Shown piece by piece: positions 48,877-58,651 of a stretch of 64,000 nucleotides of DNA. Position 1 is the first letter of the stretch; each line of letters begins with the position of its first letter. The stretch is from Prochlorococcus sp. AG-679-M10. GTDB lineage: Bacteria; Cyanobacteriota; Cyanobacteriia; PCC-6307; Cyanobiaceae. Where the stretch lies: NCBI GenBank assembly GCA_003210655.1, contig QCUQ01000001.1, positions 1 to 64,000 of the forward strand, written 5' to 3'. The notes beneath the pieces are model-generated. The model worked only from the letters and a program-made list of their open reading frames with translations, was not told the origin of the DNA and searched no databases. Made by a program: the position numbers and the translations under genes.

Positions 48877-50055
48877 TCAAATTAAAGAATTTATAATTTC
48901 TTTGGCAGCCCTTTTTACTACACCTTCTTGACCTAACTCTTTTTTTAAATCTAGATAACCGTTTTTAATTTTTTCTTTTTCTGATTTACGTTCTATTACT
49001 CTACAGGCCTTATCGTATATGTTTTTCACCTCAAATTCTTTTTGAACGAATTCAGGAATAATTAATTTTTTTACTAGTAAATTTACTGGTGAAATAAATT
49101 TAACTTTAAAATTGAGAATTTTTTTTGCAATAAAAGCTGTAACTCTACTTACCCTATAACCAACGATTTGAGGTATCCCATATAGAGCTAATTCCATATT
49201 TACTGTTCCTGATTTACATAGAGCTAATTTAGTTAAAGAATAAATATGAGTTTTTAATTCTTCAATATCTTTTTGAGATATAATTTTTCCTTTAACTTTA
49301 TATTTATCTAAAGCTAATTTAAATTTAGAATCAAAAATTTCTCTACAAGAAGGTATATAAACAATGAGATTGGGGTATTTTTGTTGCAACTTTTTTGCTG
49401 ACTTCATAAAAACCGGTAGTACATATTTTAATTCCTGAGGTCTTGATGCTGGCATTATTAATAGTATATTTTCATTTGGTCTGAGCTTTAAGATTTTTCT
49501 AGAATCTTTCTTCGTAGGAAGTTTTTTTATCAAGTCGATCATTGGATGTCCAATCCATAAAACATTTCCTCCTCTTCTTTTATAAAAATTTGCTTCTTGC
49601 TTAAAAATTGCAAAAATTCTGTCCGAAAAGCTTATCAGATCTGTCGTCGAATTGTTACCAACTCGCCAAGCCCACTCTTGAGGGGCGATATAATAATAAA
49701 TTGGGATTTTATTCTTCTCACTTTTTAATTTTCTTCCAATTTTAATATTAGGACCCATATAATCTATTAAGACTAGGCAATTCGGCAATGAATTTTTAAG
49801 TGATTTATAAAATTTCTTTTGTATTTTAATTGTTGGAATAATGAGTGGCAAAGCCTCCCAAATACCTATGGCACTTATAGAAGTTGTATCTTGCAAAATT
49901 TTTACACCCTCTTTTCGCATCCTTTCTCCGCCCAAGCCACATATTTCTAAATCAAGTGAAACTTTTTCAGCTTCTTTAAATAATGCATTAGCTAATAAAC
50001 TTCCATGTAAATCTCCTGAAACTTCTCCAGTGCTTATGAATATCTTTCTATTCAT
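48877..50055 (-). CDS. lpxB: Lipid-A-disaccharide synthase
   Basis: LpxB joins UDP-diacylglucosamine and lipid X into the lipid A disaccharide at the inner membrane. The N-terminus has ISTGEVSGDLHGS, followed by LIDYMGPNIKIG, YYIAPQEWAWR, LWIGHPMIDL and CKSGTVNMELALYGIP. The 392 aa length is normal. Its start overlaps the lpxA stop by 4 bp, so the two are probably coupled. It ends the outer-membrane block. Confidence 0.95.
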   Translation of the reverse strand: MNRKIFISTGEVSGDLHGSLLANALFKEAEKVSLDLEICGLGGERMRKEGVKILQDTTSISAIGIWEALPLIIPTIKIQKKFYKSLKNSLPNCLVLIDYMGPNIKIGRKLKSEKNKIPIYYYIAPQEWAWRVGNNSTTDLISFSDRIFAIFKQEANFYKRRGGNVLWIGHPMIDLIKKLPTKKDSRKILKLRPNENILLIMPASRPQELKYVLPVFMKSAKKLQQKYPNLIVYIPSCREIFDSKFKLALDKYKVKGKIISQKDIEELKTHIYSLTKLALCKSGTVNMELALYGIPQIVGYRVSRVTAFIAKKILNFKVKFISPVNLLVKKLIIPEFVQKEFEVKNIYDKACRVIERKSEKEKIKNGYLDLKKELGQEGVVKRAAKEIINSLI

Positions 50056-50882
50056 AAATTAATTGAAGGCATTGGACCTCTTCTTTTGTTGGATATTGAA
50101 TCTTTTAAAAAATTACATAGTTTGCTAGAAGAAAGGTCTAATTTTTCTTTCATCGCTATTTCCAATGAAATAGAAATTACATCTTTAGATTTAAATAATA
50201 AATTCCATGTATTTTGCAATAATTTCAAATCAAAGTCCTTATTTTCTATCAACCCACTTCTTTTAATTCCTATCCTATTTAAACCTCTTATTCTCCCAGG
50301 ATGTCCTTCGGCTAAACAAAAAGGTGGCACATCTCTATCTACTCTGGTCATTCCGCCTATCATTGCAAGATAGCCTATATGTACAAATTGATGAATGCCT
50401 AAACAACCTCCCACAATCGCTTTATCTTCAATTTTTACATGACCAGCAACCTGGACACTATTAGATAAAACAATCTCATTACCAAGTTCGCAATTATGAC
50501 CAATATGTGAATAAGCCATTAATAAATTATTATTTCCAATAATTGTTTTTTCTCCCTCGTCAGTTGCCTTATTAATGGTTACACATTCTCTAAAAGTATT
50601 GTTGTCTCCAATAATTACTTCTGTAGGTGCACCTTTATATTTAAGATCTTGGGGCTCAAGTCCAATGAAAACGTTTGGAAAAACTTTATTATTTTTACCT
50701 ATTTGTGTTTTCCCTTCAACTACAGCATTAGGGCCTATTTGAGTACCTGAATCTATTACGACATTTGGACCGATAATAGCTCCGCTAGCAATAGAAACCC
50801 CGTTGTGTAATTCTGCACTTGAATCGACAAATGCATTTGGATGAACTATTGCACCTTTAAAATTAGTATTTTTAATCTCCAT
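50052..50882 (-). CDS. lpxA: UDP-N-acetylglucosamine acyltransferase
   Basis: LpxA starts lipid A synthesis by adding a 3-hydroxyacyl chain. The left-handed beta-helix hexapeptide repeats fill most of the protein (VHPNAFVDSSAELHNGV, IGPNAVVEGKTQIG). The catalytic His region is MAYSHIGHNCELGNEI and the C-terminal helical part has GLNRIGIKRSGL. I use ATG 50882 rather than the TTG at 50894. It follows fabZ closely and overlaps lpxB by 4 bp. Confidence 0.95.
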   Translation of the reverse strand: MEIKNTNFKGAIVHPNAFVDSSAELHNGVSIASGAIIGPNVVIDSGTQIGPNAVVEGKTQIGKNNKVFPNVFIGLEPQDLKYKGAPTEVIIGDNNTFRECVTINKATDEGEKTIIGNNNLLMAYSHIGHNCELGNEIVLSNSVQVAGHVKIEDKAIVGGCLGIHQFVHIGYLAMIGGMTRVDRDVPPFCLAEGHPGRIRGLNRIGIKRSGLIENKDFDLKLLQNTWNLLFKSKDVISISLEIAMKEKLDLSSSKLCNFLKDSISNKRRGPMPSINL

Positions 50883-50886
50883 ATAT

Positions 50887-51345
50887 TTAATCAACTAATG
50901 AAAACATTAGTTCGCCTGAACAAACCAACTTCCCATCAACATGAGCTTCACCTTTTACCTTCCCAAATCTTCGTCTTTTTATACTTAATAACTCGCAAGT
51001 AATTAATAATTGGTCTCCAGGGACGACTGGCCTTCTAAATTTGACGTTATTGATACCAGCAAATACAAAAAGTCCTTTGGGAAGGTCTGGCATTTGAGTT
51101 ACAATTATACCCCCTACTTGAGCCATTGATTCAACAATAAGCACCCCAGGCATCAAGGGTCTCTCAGGGAAATGTCCCTGAAATTGGGGCTCATTTATAG
51201 TCACATTTTTCAATGCAACAGCTTTTTTTCCTGGGACATGTTCTATAACTCTATCTATAAGAGCGAAAGGAAATCTATGAGGCAAAAGACCTAATATTTC
51301 CTCGGAAGATAGTTGATTATTTTCACTCGATAATTGTTGTTCCAA
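50887..51345 (-). CDS. fabZ: 3-hydroxyacyl-ACP dehydratase FabZ
   Basis: FabZ dehydrates 3-hydroxyacyl-ACP in fatty acid elongation. The hot-dog fold motif [14 protein letters not shown] holds the catalytic His, and [20 protein letters not shown] the catalytic Glu. At 152 aa it is a normal size. Its place between lpxC and lpxA is the usual balance point between fatty acid and lipid A synthesis, since both use the same hydroxyacyl pool. Confidence 0.96.
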   Translation of the reverse strand: MEQQLSSENNQLSSEEILGLLPHRFPFALIDRVIEHVPGKKAVALKNVTINEPQFQGHFPERPLMPGVLIVESMAQVGGIIVTQMPDLPKGLFVFAGINNVKFRRPVVPGDQLLITCELLSIKRRRFGKVKGEAHVDGKLVCSGELMFSLVD

Positions 51346-51362
51346 AACTTAAGAAAATAAAG

Positions 51363-52199
51363 TTAATTTTTTAGTGATGAGGCCAATAAAGCATTCAAAG
51401 AATGTGATCCTTTATAGACTAAAATTTGAGCCTTAGGTAACCCTACCAAAGCTAAGTCCCCAATAAGATCTAAAATTTTATGTCTTATAGGTTCATTACT
51501 AAATCTTAATGGAGGATTAACCCATTTATCCCCATCACATACAAGGGCATTTTCTAAACTGCCCCCTTTGATTAATCCCAATTCACTTAATTCTTGAAAT
51601 TGGTCCTTAAAACCAAATGTACGAGCAGGAGCAATATTCTCTACAAAACATTTTGGATTTAAATCTATTACGTAAGTTTGATTTCCAATTGCTTTATAAG
51701 AAAAATTTATAGTTGAGATAATTGTAATTTTATTAGATGGGGTTAAAGCGATAACTGAACTATCTTTATTAAATATCATTGATTTATTAATCTCTCTTAT
51801 GAAGTTTTTTGGTTTAAGAACTCTTTTAATACCAACCTCTTCGAATGCCTGAACCCATTGAATTGCTGATCCATCGAGCAATGGGATTTCCTTTCCATCA
51901 ACTTCAATATGAATATAACTCAATCCACAACCTGCCAATGAGGCTAATAAGTGTTCAATCGTATATAAATTTCTCCCCGCTAATTTAACTGCAGTACATA
52001 ACATCGTGCTGCCAATTAAATCTTGATTCAACTTAAAAATATCATCAGGCTTATCTGAGAAAGAAACATAATATCCCTCTTTTTCAAACGGTGCAATTTT
52101 TATTCTTGTTTTTTCACCGCTATGAAGTCCTACACCCTCTTTAGTGATAACACCAGAGAGAGTGTAACAGAAATCATAATTAGAAGGCCAAGAAAACAC
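51363..52199 (-). CDS. lpxC: UDP-3-O-acyl-N-acetylglucosamine deacetylase
   Basis: LpxC is the zinc deacetylase that commits the cell to lipid A. Zinc and catalytic residues are in TIEHLLASLAGCGL and RHKILDLIGDLALVG; the N-terminus has GVGLHSGEKTRI and the middle DGSAIQWVQAFEEVG. The 278-aa length is normal. The gene begins one base before the stop of bamA on the same strand, so the two are probably co-transcribed. Confidence 0.96.
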   Translation of the reverse strand: MFSWPSNYDFCYTLSGVITKEGVGLHSGEKTRIKIAPFEKEGYYVSFSDKPDDIFKLNQDLIGSTMLCTAVKLAGRNLYTIEHLLASLAGCGLSYIHIEVDGKEIPLLDGSAIQWVQAFEEVGIKRVLKPKNFIREINKSMIFNKDSSVIALTPSNKITIISTINFSYKAIGNQTYVIDLNPKCFVENIAPARTFGFKDQFQELSELGLIKGGSLENALVCDGDKWVNPPLRFSNEPIRHKILDLIGDLALVGLPKAQILVYKGSHSLNALLASSLKN

Positions 52200-54344
52200 T
52201 TAAAATTTCCATCCAACTCCGAGAGTATATCTCCAATCATCACTTAAGTCTTTACTAGCCACATCTAATCTTAGAGGTCCAATTGGTGTCTTAACACCGA
52301 CCCCTCCTCCAAGAGAATAACCAGAACCAGATTTTTGTAATAACTTACCTGGTTTACCTGGAACATCATCTTGGGATCCTAAATCGCTTCCAAAATCAGC
52401 GAATAAAGCCCCTGATATCATTTTCCAGACTGGGAAACGATATTCAGCAGTTGCTTCCACAAAACTTTTACTTACAGAAAGATCACAGGAGCCCCAACCT
52501 CTCACAGAGGAAGAACCTCCCATACAAAAGGCTTCATAAGGAGGCAAATCCCCAATAATTGTTCCAGCTTTAAATTCGAATCCAATAGCTTGAGGGCAAT
52601 CACTATTAACAACATCACTGGACCTACATCCTCTAGTAAGATTAATCAATTTTGCTGGAATAAAAAAAGCATATTGAGCTCTTACTCTATTAAATGTTGG
52701 AGAGTTATTTCCCATTGAAACAAACTGTTCACTACCAAGACTTAACTTATTTCCTGAAGTTGGATTAATTGCATTATTTAAATTATTTCTAGAGGTAGAG
52801 CCAATAAAACTAACTAGTGTATTTTCAGAGGGGCATGAACCATCTTTTAATGTATAACCAATACAAATAATTTCATTGATATTTCCAGTTGTAGGTGTTC
52901 TATCCCCATAGGGTTTTTTATTCCCATCGCTATCAATCATTTTTACTTTTTTGAAATTCATACCTGCAAGGACTCTCCATTTAGAATCTTTAAAAGGATC
53001 TCCACCATTAAGAGGCCTTGAAAATGAGAATCCTCCTCCTGTTTTTTCTAAAACTATTGAGGATAAAGTATCAGTACTCGCTGTGGTTGTATCGTTTACA
53101 GCATAAATTCTTCCATTATTTTCACTTTTAAATTCTTGAGGATAATCTCGACTTAAAAAAACATTTGTCCTAAAAGAGGTCTTATACTTATCTCCTTTTA
53201 TCCAAGGGTCAGATAAAGAAAAGTTATAAGTTGTAGAGTATTCGCCAAAATTAAGGTTGATATTAGTTGACCAAGCCCTTCCTAAAGCATTACTTTCTTG
53301 TAGCCCAATTTGTGCAAAGACTCCAGAACTATTACTGTATCCTATACCACCTGTTAATGACCCTGTTCTTTGCTCAGTCAAATCTAAGAAAATTAAAACT
53401 TTTCCAGGATTTTTATTATCAGCACCAAGAGAAACTTTGACATCATCAAACAGAGCTGTTGCATAAAGTCTCTTTATATCGGCTTCTAATATTTTTCTAT
53501 TAAATATAGAGCCTGGGATTGTCTGCAATTCTCTCTTTATAACCCAATCTTTTGTTTTACCTTTCCTAGGTTTTCCATCGACAGTAGATTCTTGATCTGA
53601 TCCAATAAACCTTAATTCAATATCAGAAACCATCCCTTCCTCTATATTTAAAATGACAACTCCATCACTAGAGATTCTTTCAGGACCATTTACTCTTGAA
53701 AGGGAATAACCCTTTTCTGTATACCATTGTTTAATTAAATTTATTCTATTTTGAAATTCATTTAAATTCAAAGTGGTTCCATAATATTTAGTAAAAATAT
53801 TATCCACAAATTTTTTGGGAATAATTGTATTTTTCGGATTAAGTTTTACTTTTTTCAGGATTGGATTAGGCACGACGCTTACTATCAGCCTTACTCCTAG
53901 TGGGCCATCTTGAGATTTAATCTTTACCCCTGAGAACCATCCACTTGCATAGATAGAATTTAAATCATTATTTAATTTTTTATTATTGATAATACTTCCA
54001 GGCTTGATAAGCATAGAATCGTATGCTGCCAACTCTAATTTTCTACCTTCAGGATGATTTTCCCATCCTTCAATAATTATTTCTGAAATGAGTACATTCT
54101 CCTCAGAATTTCTTTCACCATTATCTACTATTAAAACGTTATTTTTTTGAACAAAATGAAAAGCTGATATCGGATCATTTATGTATTGATTTGTATTTTT
54201 AATATTAATTTTATTTTTTTTAAATTCTCCTTCATTATCAAGCAAATACCTAGCTGCTAATTCTGAATTATTTGAAATCAAAATTAAAGAGAAAAAAGCC
54301 ATGCTTGTAAAAGCTTTTGTAAATTTTGAAAGATTATTTCGCAT
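52200..54344 (-). CDS. bamA: BamA/Omp85-family outer-membrane assembly protein
   Basis: This inserts beta-barrel proteins into the outer membrane. After a signal-like N-terminus (about residues 10-32), several POTRA-type repeats occur (ILISEIIIEGWENHP, VKLNPKNTIIP, VSDIELRFIG), then a C-terminal beta-barrel from about residue 390 with FCMGGSSSVRGWG, and a terminal aromatic end TLGVGWKF. Cyanobacterial Omp85 has a similar size. It begins the lpxC-fabZ-lpxA-lpxB run, linking protein and lipid A export. Confidence 0.93.
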   Translation of the reverse strand: MRNNLSKFTKAFTSMAFFSLILISNNSELAARYLLDNEGEFKKNKINIKNTNQYINDPISAFHFVQKNNVLIVDNGERNSEENVLISEIIIEGWENHPEGRKLELAAYDSMLIKPGSIINNKKLNNDLNSIYASGWFSGVKIKSQDGPLGVRLIVSVVPNPILKKVKLNPKNTIIPKKFVDNIFTKYYGTTLNLNEFQNRINLIKQWYTEKGYSLSRVNGPERISSDGVVILNIEEGMVSDIELRFIGSDQESTVDGKPRKGKTKDWVIKRELQTIPGSIFNRKILEADIKRLYATALFDDVKVSLGADNKNPGKVLIFLDLTEQRTGSLTGGIGYSNSSGVFAQIGLQESNALGRAWSTNINLNFGEYSTTYNFSLSDPWIKGDKYKTSFRTNVFLSRDYPQEFKSENNGRIYAVNDTTTASTDTLSSIVLEKTGGGFSFSRPLNGGDPFKDSKWRVLAGMNFKKVKMIDSDGNKKPYGDRTPTTGNINEIICIGYTLKDGSCPSENTLVSFIGSTSRNNLNNAINPTSGNKLSLGSEQFVSMGNNSPTFNRVRAQYAFFIPAKLINLTRGCRSSDVVNSDCPQAIGFEFKAGTIIGDLPPYEAFCMGGSSSVRGWGSCDLSVSKSFVEATAEYRFPVWKMISGALFADFGSDLGSQDDVPGKPGKLLQKSGSGYSLGGGVGVKTPIGPLRLDVASKDLSDDWRYTLGVGWKF

Positions 54345-54381
54345 AATATTAAAAAAACAAAATAGAAGAAAGTCGTTTGAA

Positions 54382-55110
54382 TTAAATAAAATTGTTTATT
54401 CTTTTATTAATTTCACTATAAGCTTCGATAAAGCCGCCTAAATCATTTCTAAATCTATCTTTATCAAGACTTACTATTGTACCATTTTTCTGATTAAGAT
54501 CCCATAATCGGCAATTATCAGGACTAATCTCATCACCTAAAACAATTTTTCCATTAGAATCATAACCAAACTCTAATTTAAAATCCACAAGATCTAATTT
54601 GATATTGTAGAAAAATATTTTGAGAAGTTTATTAATTTTTAATGTCATATTACTTATAAAGTCAAGTTCCTCATTATCAATTATCTTTAATAAATTAATT
54701 CTATCTTTTGTTAGAAGAGGATCATTAAGAGTATCATTTTTAAGATAAAAATCAATTAAGGGTCTTTCCAAAACTAATCCTGGCTTGATTGTGGTCTCTT
54801 TACACAGAGAACCATATGCGGTATTTCTGAGGACAACTTCAAGAGGAATAATTTTTATTTTTTGAGCAATCATTGAATTAGTATTTTTGAGCCCAATGTA
54901 ATGCGTTGGTATGTTGTTTTTGATAAGAAACTCAAATATTTTTGAACTTATCAGACAATTCAATTCTCCCTTACCCTCAAACTTAGCTTTCTTCAATGCA
55001 TTAAAAGCTGTGGCATCATCTTTGAATTCAATAATTACTTTATCTGAATCCTCACAAGCAAATATTTTTTTTGCTTTACCTTCATAAATAAACTTTAATT
55101 TACTATTCAT
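54382..55110 (-). CDS. purC: SAICAR synthase
   Basis: PurC joins CAIR and aspartate in purine synthesis. The ATP-binding N-terminus is FIYEGKAKKIFACEDSDKVIIEFKD, with VVLRNTAYGSLCK and the conserved SPDNCRLWD near the C-terminus (LGDEISPDNCR). It is divergent from purD with 133 bp between them; a shared promoter region is likely. The 242 aa length is normal. Confidence 0.96.
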   Translation of the reverse strand: MNSKLKFIYEGKAKKIFACEDSDKVIIEFKDDATAFNALKKAKFEGKGELNCLISSKIFEFLIKNNIPTHYIGLKNTNSMIAQKIKIIPLEVVLRNTAYGSLCKETTIKPGLVLERPLIDFYLKNDTLNDPLLTKDRINLLKIIDNEELDFISNMTLKINKLLKIFFYNIKLDLVDFKLEFGYDSNGKIVLGDEISPDNCRLWDLNQKNGTIVSLDKDRFRNDLGGFIEAYSEINKRINNFI

Positions 55111-55243
55111 TAAAAACCCCTTTGAGAACTAAAAATAGAATATAATTGAATTATTTGTTAGCAAAAGGAATGTTTAATAGACTAGTTGATCTAATTTTAA
55201 CTGATTTTCCTTACAAACCCTATTATAAACAATTAACCAGTTC

Positions 55244-56581
55244 ATGAGTATTAATACAATCAACACTAAAAGTTCTAATAAATTAGAAAATATTTTAATA
55301 ATTGGTAATGGTGGTCGAGAAAATGCATTAGCATGGGCTATCCAAAAAAATGAATTAATCAAGAAAATTTATCTACTTCCAGGTAATGCTGGTTCAAACA
55401 AAATAAATAAATCCGAGAGAATTAATTTTGATTTGCATAATATTAAAGCATTAATCTCAAAACTAAAATATCTAAATATTAATTTAATAGTAATAGGACC
55501 AGAGACACCTTTGGCAGATGGTTTAGGAGAGGTTCTACGGAAAAATAACTTTGATGTATTTGGTCCTGGCCCGGATGGAGCTAAATTAGAATCAAGTAAA
55601 TCTTGGGCAAAGGAATTTATGAAAGACGCAAATATTCCTACTGCAAATTTTTGGAAAGTTAAGTCACTGAAGGAAGCAAAAGAAATTATTTTCACATCTC
55701 TAAACCCATTAGTAGTAAAAGCTGACGGATTAGCATCAGGAAAAGGAGTTTTCATCCCTGAATCAAAAGAAGCATCCATAAATGCTACGGAAGAAATTTT
55801 CAAGGGTAAATTTGGTGATGCTGGCGAAATAGTTGTCTTGGAAGAAAAAATCGAAGGTCCAGAAGTTTCAGTTTTTGCTCTTTGCGATGGGAAGAAATAT
55901 GTTTTACTTCCAACAGCTCAAGATCATAAACGACTAAATGAGAATGATAAAGGGCCTAATACTGGAGGTATGGGAGCTTATTCTCCTACTCCACTGATGA
56001 CAAAAAGTCTTCTTGAAATTATTACGAAAGAAATAATTGAACCTACAATTGATTCATTGTTGCGGAAGAATATCGACTACAAAGGGGTTTTATATTTTGG
56101 ATTAATGATCACAAAATCAGGCCCAAAAGTCATAGAATACAATTGTAGATTTGGAGATCCTGAATGCCAAACAATAATGCCTTTAATGGATAAGGATTTT
56201 GTAATTCTTTTACAAAAATGTGCAAAGGGTAATCTTCTCGGAAACGAAAAAATTAAAATGTCCAATAAATTCAGCGGTTGTGTAATTGCCACTTCAAAAG
56301 GTTATCCTCATAATTATGAAAAAGGCTTTCCGATAAATTACGGAGACATTGACTTTGAAGATTGTCAAATCTTCGATTCTGGAACATCTTTTAATTCTAA
56401 TGGTGAATTCATTACAGACGGAGGTAGAGTACTTAGTGTTGTTTGTCAAGGTAAAGACTTTAATAAGGTTTTTGAAAAGGCTTATAAGAATTTAAAAGCA
56501 ATAAGTTTTGAAGGAATATACTATAGAAAAGATATTGGTCATCAAGTAAGAAATAAAAAAACTGTTGAGAGGACTAACTAA
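55244..56581 (+). CDS. purD: Phosphoribosylamine--glycine ligase
   Basis: PurD ligates glycine to phosphoribosylamine. The N-terminus ILIIGNGGRENALAWA, ATP-grasp stretches LVVKADGLASGKGVFI and TGGMGAYSPTPLMT, and metal-binding EYNCRFGDPECQT are all typical. It starts with ATG 55244. The stop is directly next to the nblS start, so the two genes are probably co-transcribed, an arrangement to note since one is metabolic and the other regulatory. Confidence 0.96.
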   Translation: MSINTINTKSSNKLENILIIGNGGRENALAWAIQKNELIKKIYLLPGNAGSNKINKSERINFDLHNIKALISKLKYLNINLIVIGPETPLADGLGEVLRKNNFDVFGPGPDGAKLESSKSWAKEFMKDANIPTANFWKVKSLKEAKEIIFTSLNPLVVKADGLASGKGVFIPESKEASINATEEIFKGKFGDAGEIVVLEEKIEGPEVSVFALCDGKKYVLLPTAQDHKRLNENDKGPNTGGMGAYSPTPLMTKSLLEIITKEIIEPTIDSLLRKNIDYKGVLYFGLMITKSGPKVIEYNCRFGDPECQTIMPLMDKDFVILLQKCAKGNLLGNEKIKMSNKFSGCVIATSKGYPHNYEKGFPINYGDIDFEDCQIFDSGTSFNSNGEFITDGGRVLSVVCQGKDFNKVFEKAYKNLKAISFEGIYYRKDIGHQVRNKKTVERTN

Positions 56582-58651
56582 ATGATAGAAAGCAATGAGC
56601 CTAATAAAATAAAATTTAATACTTCAAAGAAAATTATTGATGATGATAGTCCTAACTTCTGGTCTAATAGAGTTCTAACTTGGTGGAGTGGTTTTAGTTT
56701 AAGAACAAAACTATTAGCTATAGCAACACTTGTCGTAAGCCTTTTAATGACTGGAATAACATTTTTTGCTCTTAATAGTATTCAAAGAGATGCCGGTATG
56801 AATGACACAAGATACGCACGAGATCTAGGACTTTTACTATCAGGTAATGTGACTGAACTAGTTGCAAATAATCAAAAGAAAGAGATATCAAATGTTGCAG
56901 AAAAGTTTTGGAGATCAAGTAGAAATTTGCGTTATATTTTTTTTACTGATGCTGAAGATATTGTTCAACTTGGAATTCCAATTAGTGCTACACCCACAAG
57001 TTCAGATAATCAATTTCAATTAACTAGAAGATTAAAGTTACCTGCGGAATTAAAGAAGAGACCTCAATTTCCTTTAGTAAGACAGCATGCCACTCCCCAA
57101 GGACAAGTTACCGATGTATTTGTACCAATGTTATGGAAAGGTAAGTATCTTGGAACATTAGCTTTGGGAGTTACTCCTAATAAAAAGGCTTTATCCAGTG
57201 CTGCATTAACCAGAGAAGTTACGATAGCAGTTTTCATTTCTATTTGGGTTTTAGTGATACTGGGGGCAGTATTTAATGCATTAACCATTACCAGGCCTGT
57301 AAGAGAATTAGTAAAGGGAGTTAGAGAAATTTCAAAAGGCAATTTCAAATCTAGAATCTCTTTACCGATGACTGGTGATCTAGGTGAATTACTTACAGGT
57401 TTTAACCGAATGGCTTCTCAATTAGAGAATTATGATGAAGCCAATATTGAAGAGCTTAAAGCAGCTCAGATAAAGCAACAGTCACTTATAGCTACTATGG
57501 CAGATGGGGCAATACTATTAGACTCTAAAGGCAAAATAGTTCTAACTAATCCCACAGCAAAAAGACTATTTCGTTGGGAAGGGAGATTCTTAGAAGGTAA
57601 ATATTTTTTAAACGAAATTCCTGAAATTTTATCTAATGACTTACATACAAATATAGAGTCAATTTTAAAAAGAGAAAAAGAAAATGACGATTTAAGGTGC
57701 AGCTTGGGAGAACCTGCAAGGACTCTAAGAATTGTTTTACAGTCTGTTTTGGATACAAATAAAGTTGAATTAAAAGGAATCGCAGTAACAATTCAAGATT
57801 TAACAAGAGAAGTTGAACTTAATGCAGCACAAAATAGATTTATAAGTAATGTTTCTCATGAACTAAGAACACCACTTTTTAATATAAAAAGCTATGTAGA
57901 GACATTATACGATTTAAAAGATCAACTTTCTAATGAGGAGCAACTTGAATTTTTGGGTATCGCTAATTCAGAGACTGATAGATTAACAAGGCTAGTTAAT
58001 GATGTCCTTGATTTATCAAGATTGGAATCAGGTAAAATAATCCAATTAGAGCCTATGGAAATAAAACCAGCTATTGAACAAACACTTAGAAATTATAGAC
58101 TTAATGCTACTGAAAAGAATGTTTCCTTAGCACATGATATCGAGGAAAATATCCCATCAATTCTTGGGAATTTTGACTTACTTTTACAAGTTTTTGATAA
58201 TTTACTAGGTAATGGTTTGAAATTCAGTCCCAAAAATAGCACTCTTAAAATTAGGGCTTACACGTGGCCTGATTCATGCCCAGCCTTCCCCCCTAATAAC
58301 AATAAAGACGTTCCTCAATGTGAATTAGTTTCTCCTTTACCCAAAGTAAGAATTGAAATCGCTGATAATGGTTCAGGAATATCGCAACCTGACCAAGAGA
58401 AAATATTTGATCGTTTTTATAGAGTTGAAAATGCAGTTCATACCGAACAAGGTACAGGATTAGGTTTATCAATTGTTAGAGGAATAATTGAGAAACATGG
58501 TGGTCAAATTCGAATGGCGAGTGAATTAGGCATCGGCACAACATTTTGGTTTGATTTACCCCTAGAACAATCTGATAAAGATGAATTACTAGCTCAAACA
58601 ATTAGTAATGTAGAAAACTTTTCCGATTCTCAAGAAAGTGAATTATTCTAA
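56582..58651 (+). CDS. nblS: Sensor histidine kinase NblS (Hik33/DspA)
   Basis: This is the conserved cyanobacterial kinase that senses high light, nutrient and cold stress and acts on the RpaB regulator. Two membrane helices (about 43-65 and 213-236) flank an extracytoplasmic domain; HAMP follows, then PAS (about 300-400), the phosphoacceptor His near 425 in ISNVSHELRTPL, and an HATPase with NLLGNGLKFSP, DNGSGIS and GTGLGLSIV. It starts one base after the purD stop and shares CTAA with the kaiC stop. Confidence 0.93.
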   Translation: MIESNEPNKIKFNTSKKIIDDDSPNFWSNRVLTWWSGFSLRTKLLAIATLVVSLLMTGITFFALNSIQRDAGMNDTRYARDLGLLLSGNVTELVANNQKKEISNVAEKFWRSSRNLRYIFFTDAEDIVQLGIPISATPTSSDNQFQLTRRLKLPAELKKRPQFPLVRQHATPQGQVTDVFVPMLWKGKYLGTLALGVTPNKKALSSAALTREVTIAVFISIWVLVILGAVFNALTITRPVRELVKGVREISKGNFKSRISLPMTGDLGELLTGFNRMASQLENYDEANIEELKAAQIKQQSLIATMADGAILLDSKGKIVLTNPTAKRLFRWEGRFLEGKYFLNEIPEILSNDLHTNIESILKREKENDDLRCSLGEPARTLRIVLQSVLDTNKVELKGIAVTIQDLTREVELNAAQNRFISNVSHELRTPLFNIKSYVETLYDLKDQLSNEEQLEFLGIANSETDRLTRLVNDVLDLSRLESGKIIQLEPMEIKPAIEQTLRNYRLNATEKNVSLAHDIEENIPSILGNFDLLLQVFDNLLGNGLKFSPKNSTLKIRAYTWPDSCPAFPPNNNKDVPQCELVSPLPKVRIEIADNGSGISQPDQEKIFDRFYRVENAVHTEQGTGLGLSIVRGIIEKHGGQIRMASELGIGTTFWFDLPLEQSDKDELLAQTISNVENFSDSQESELF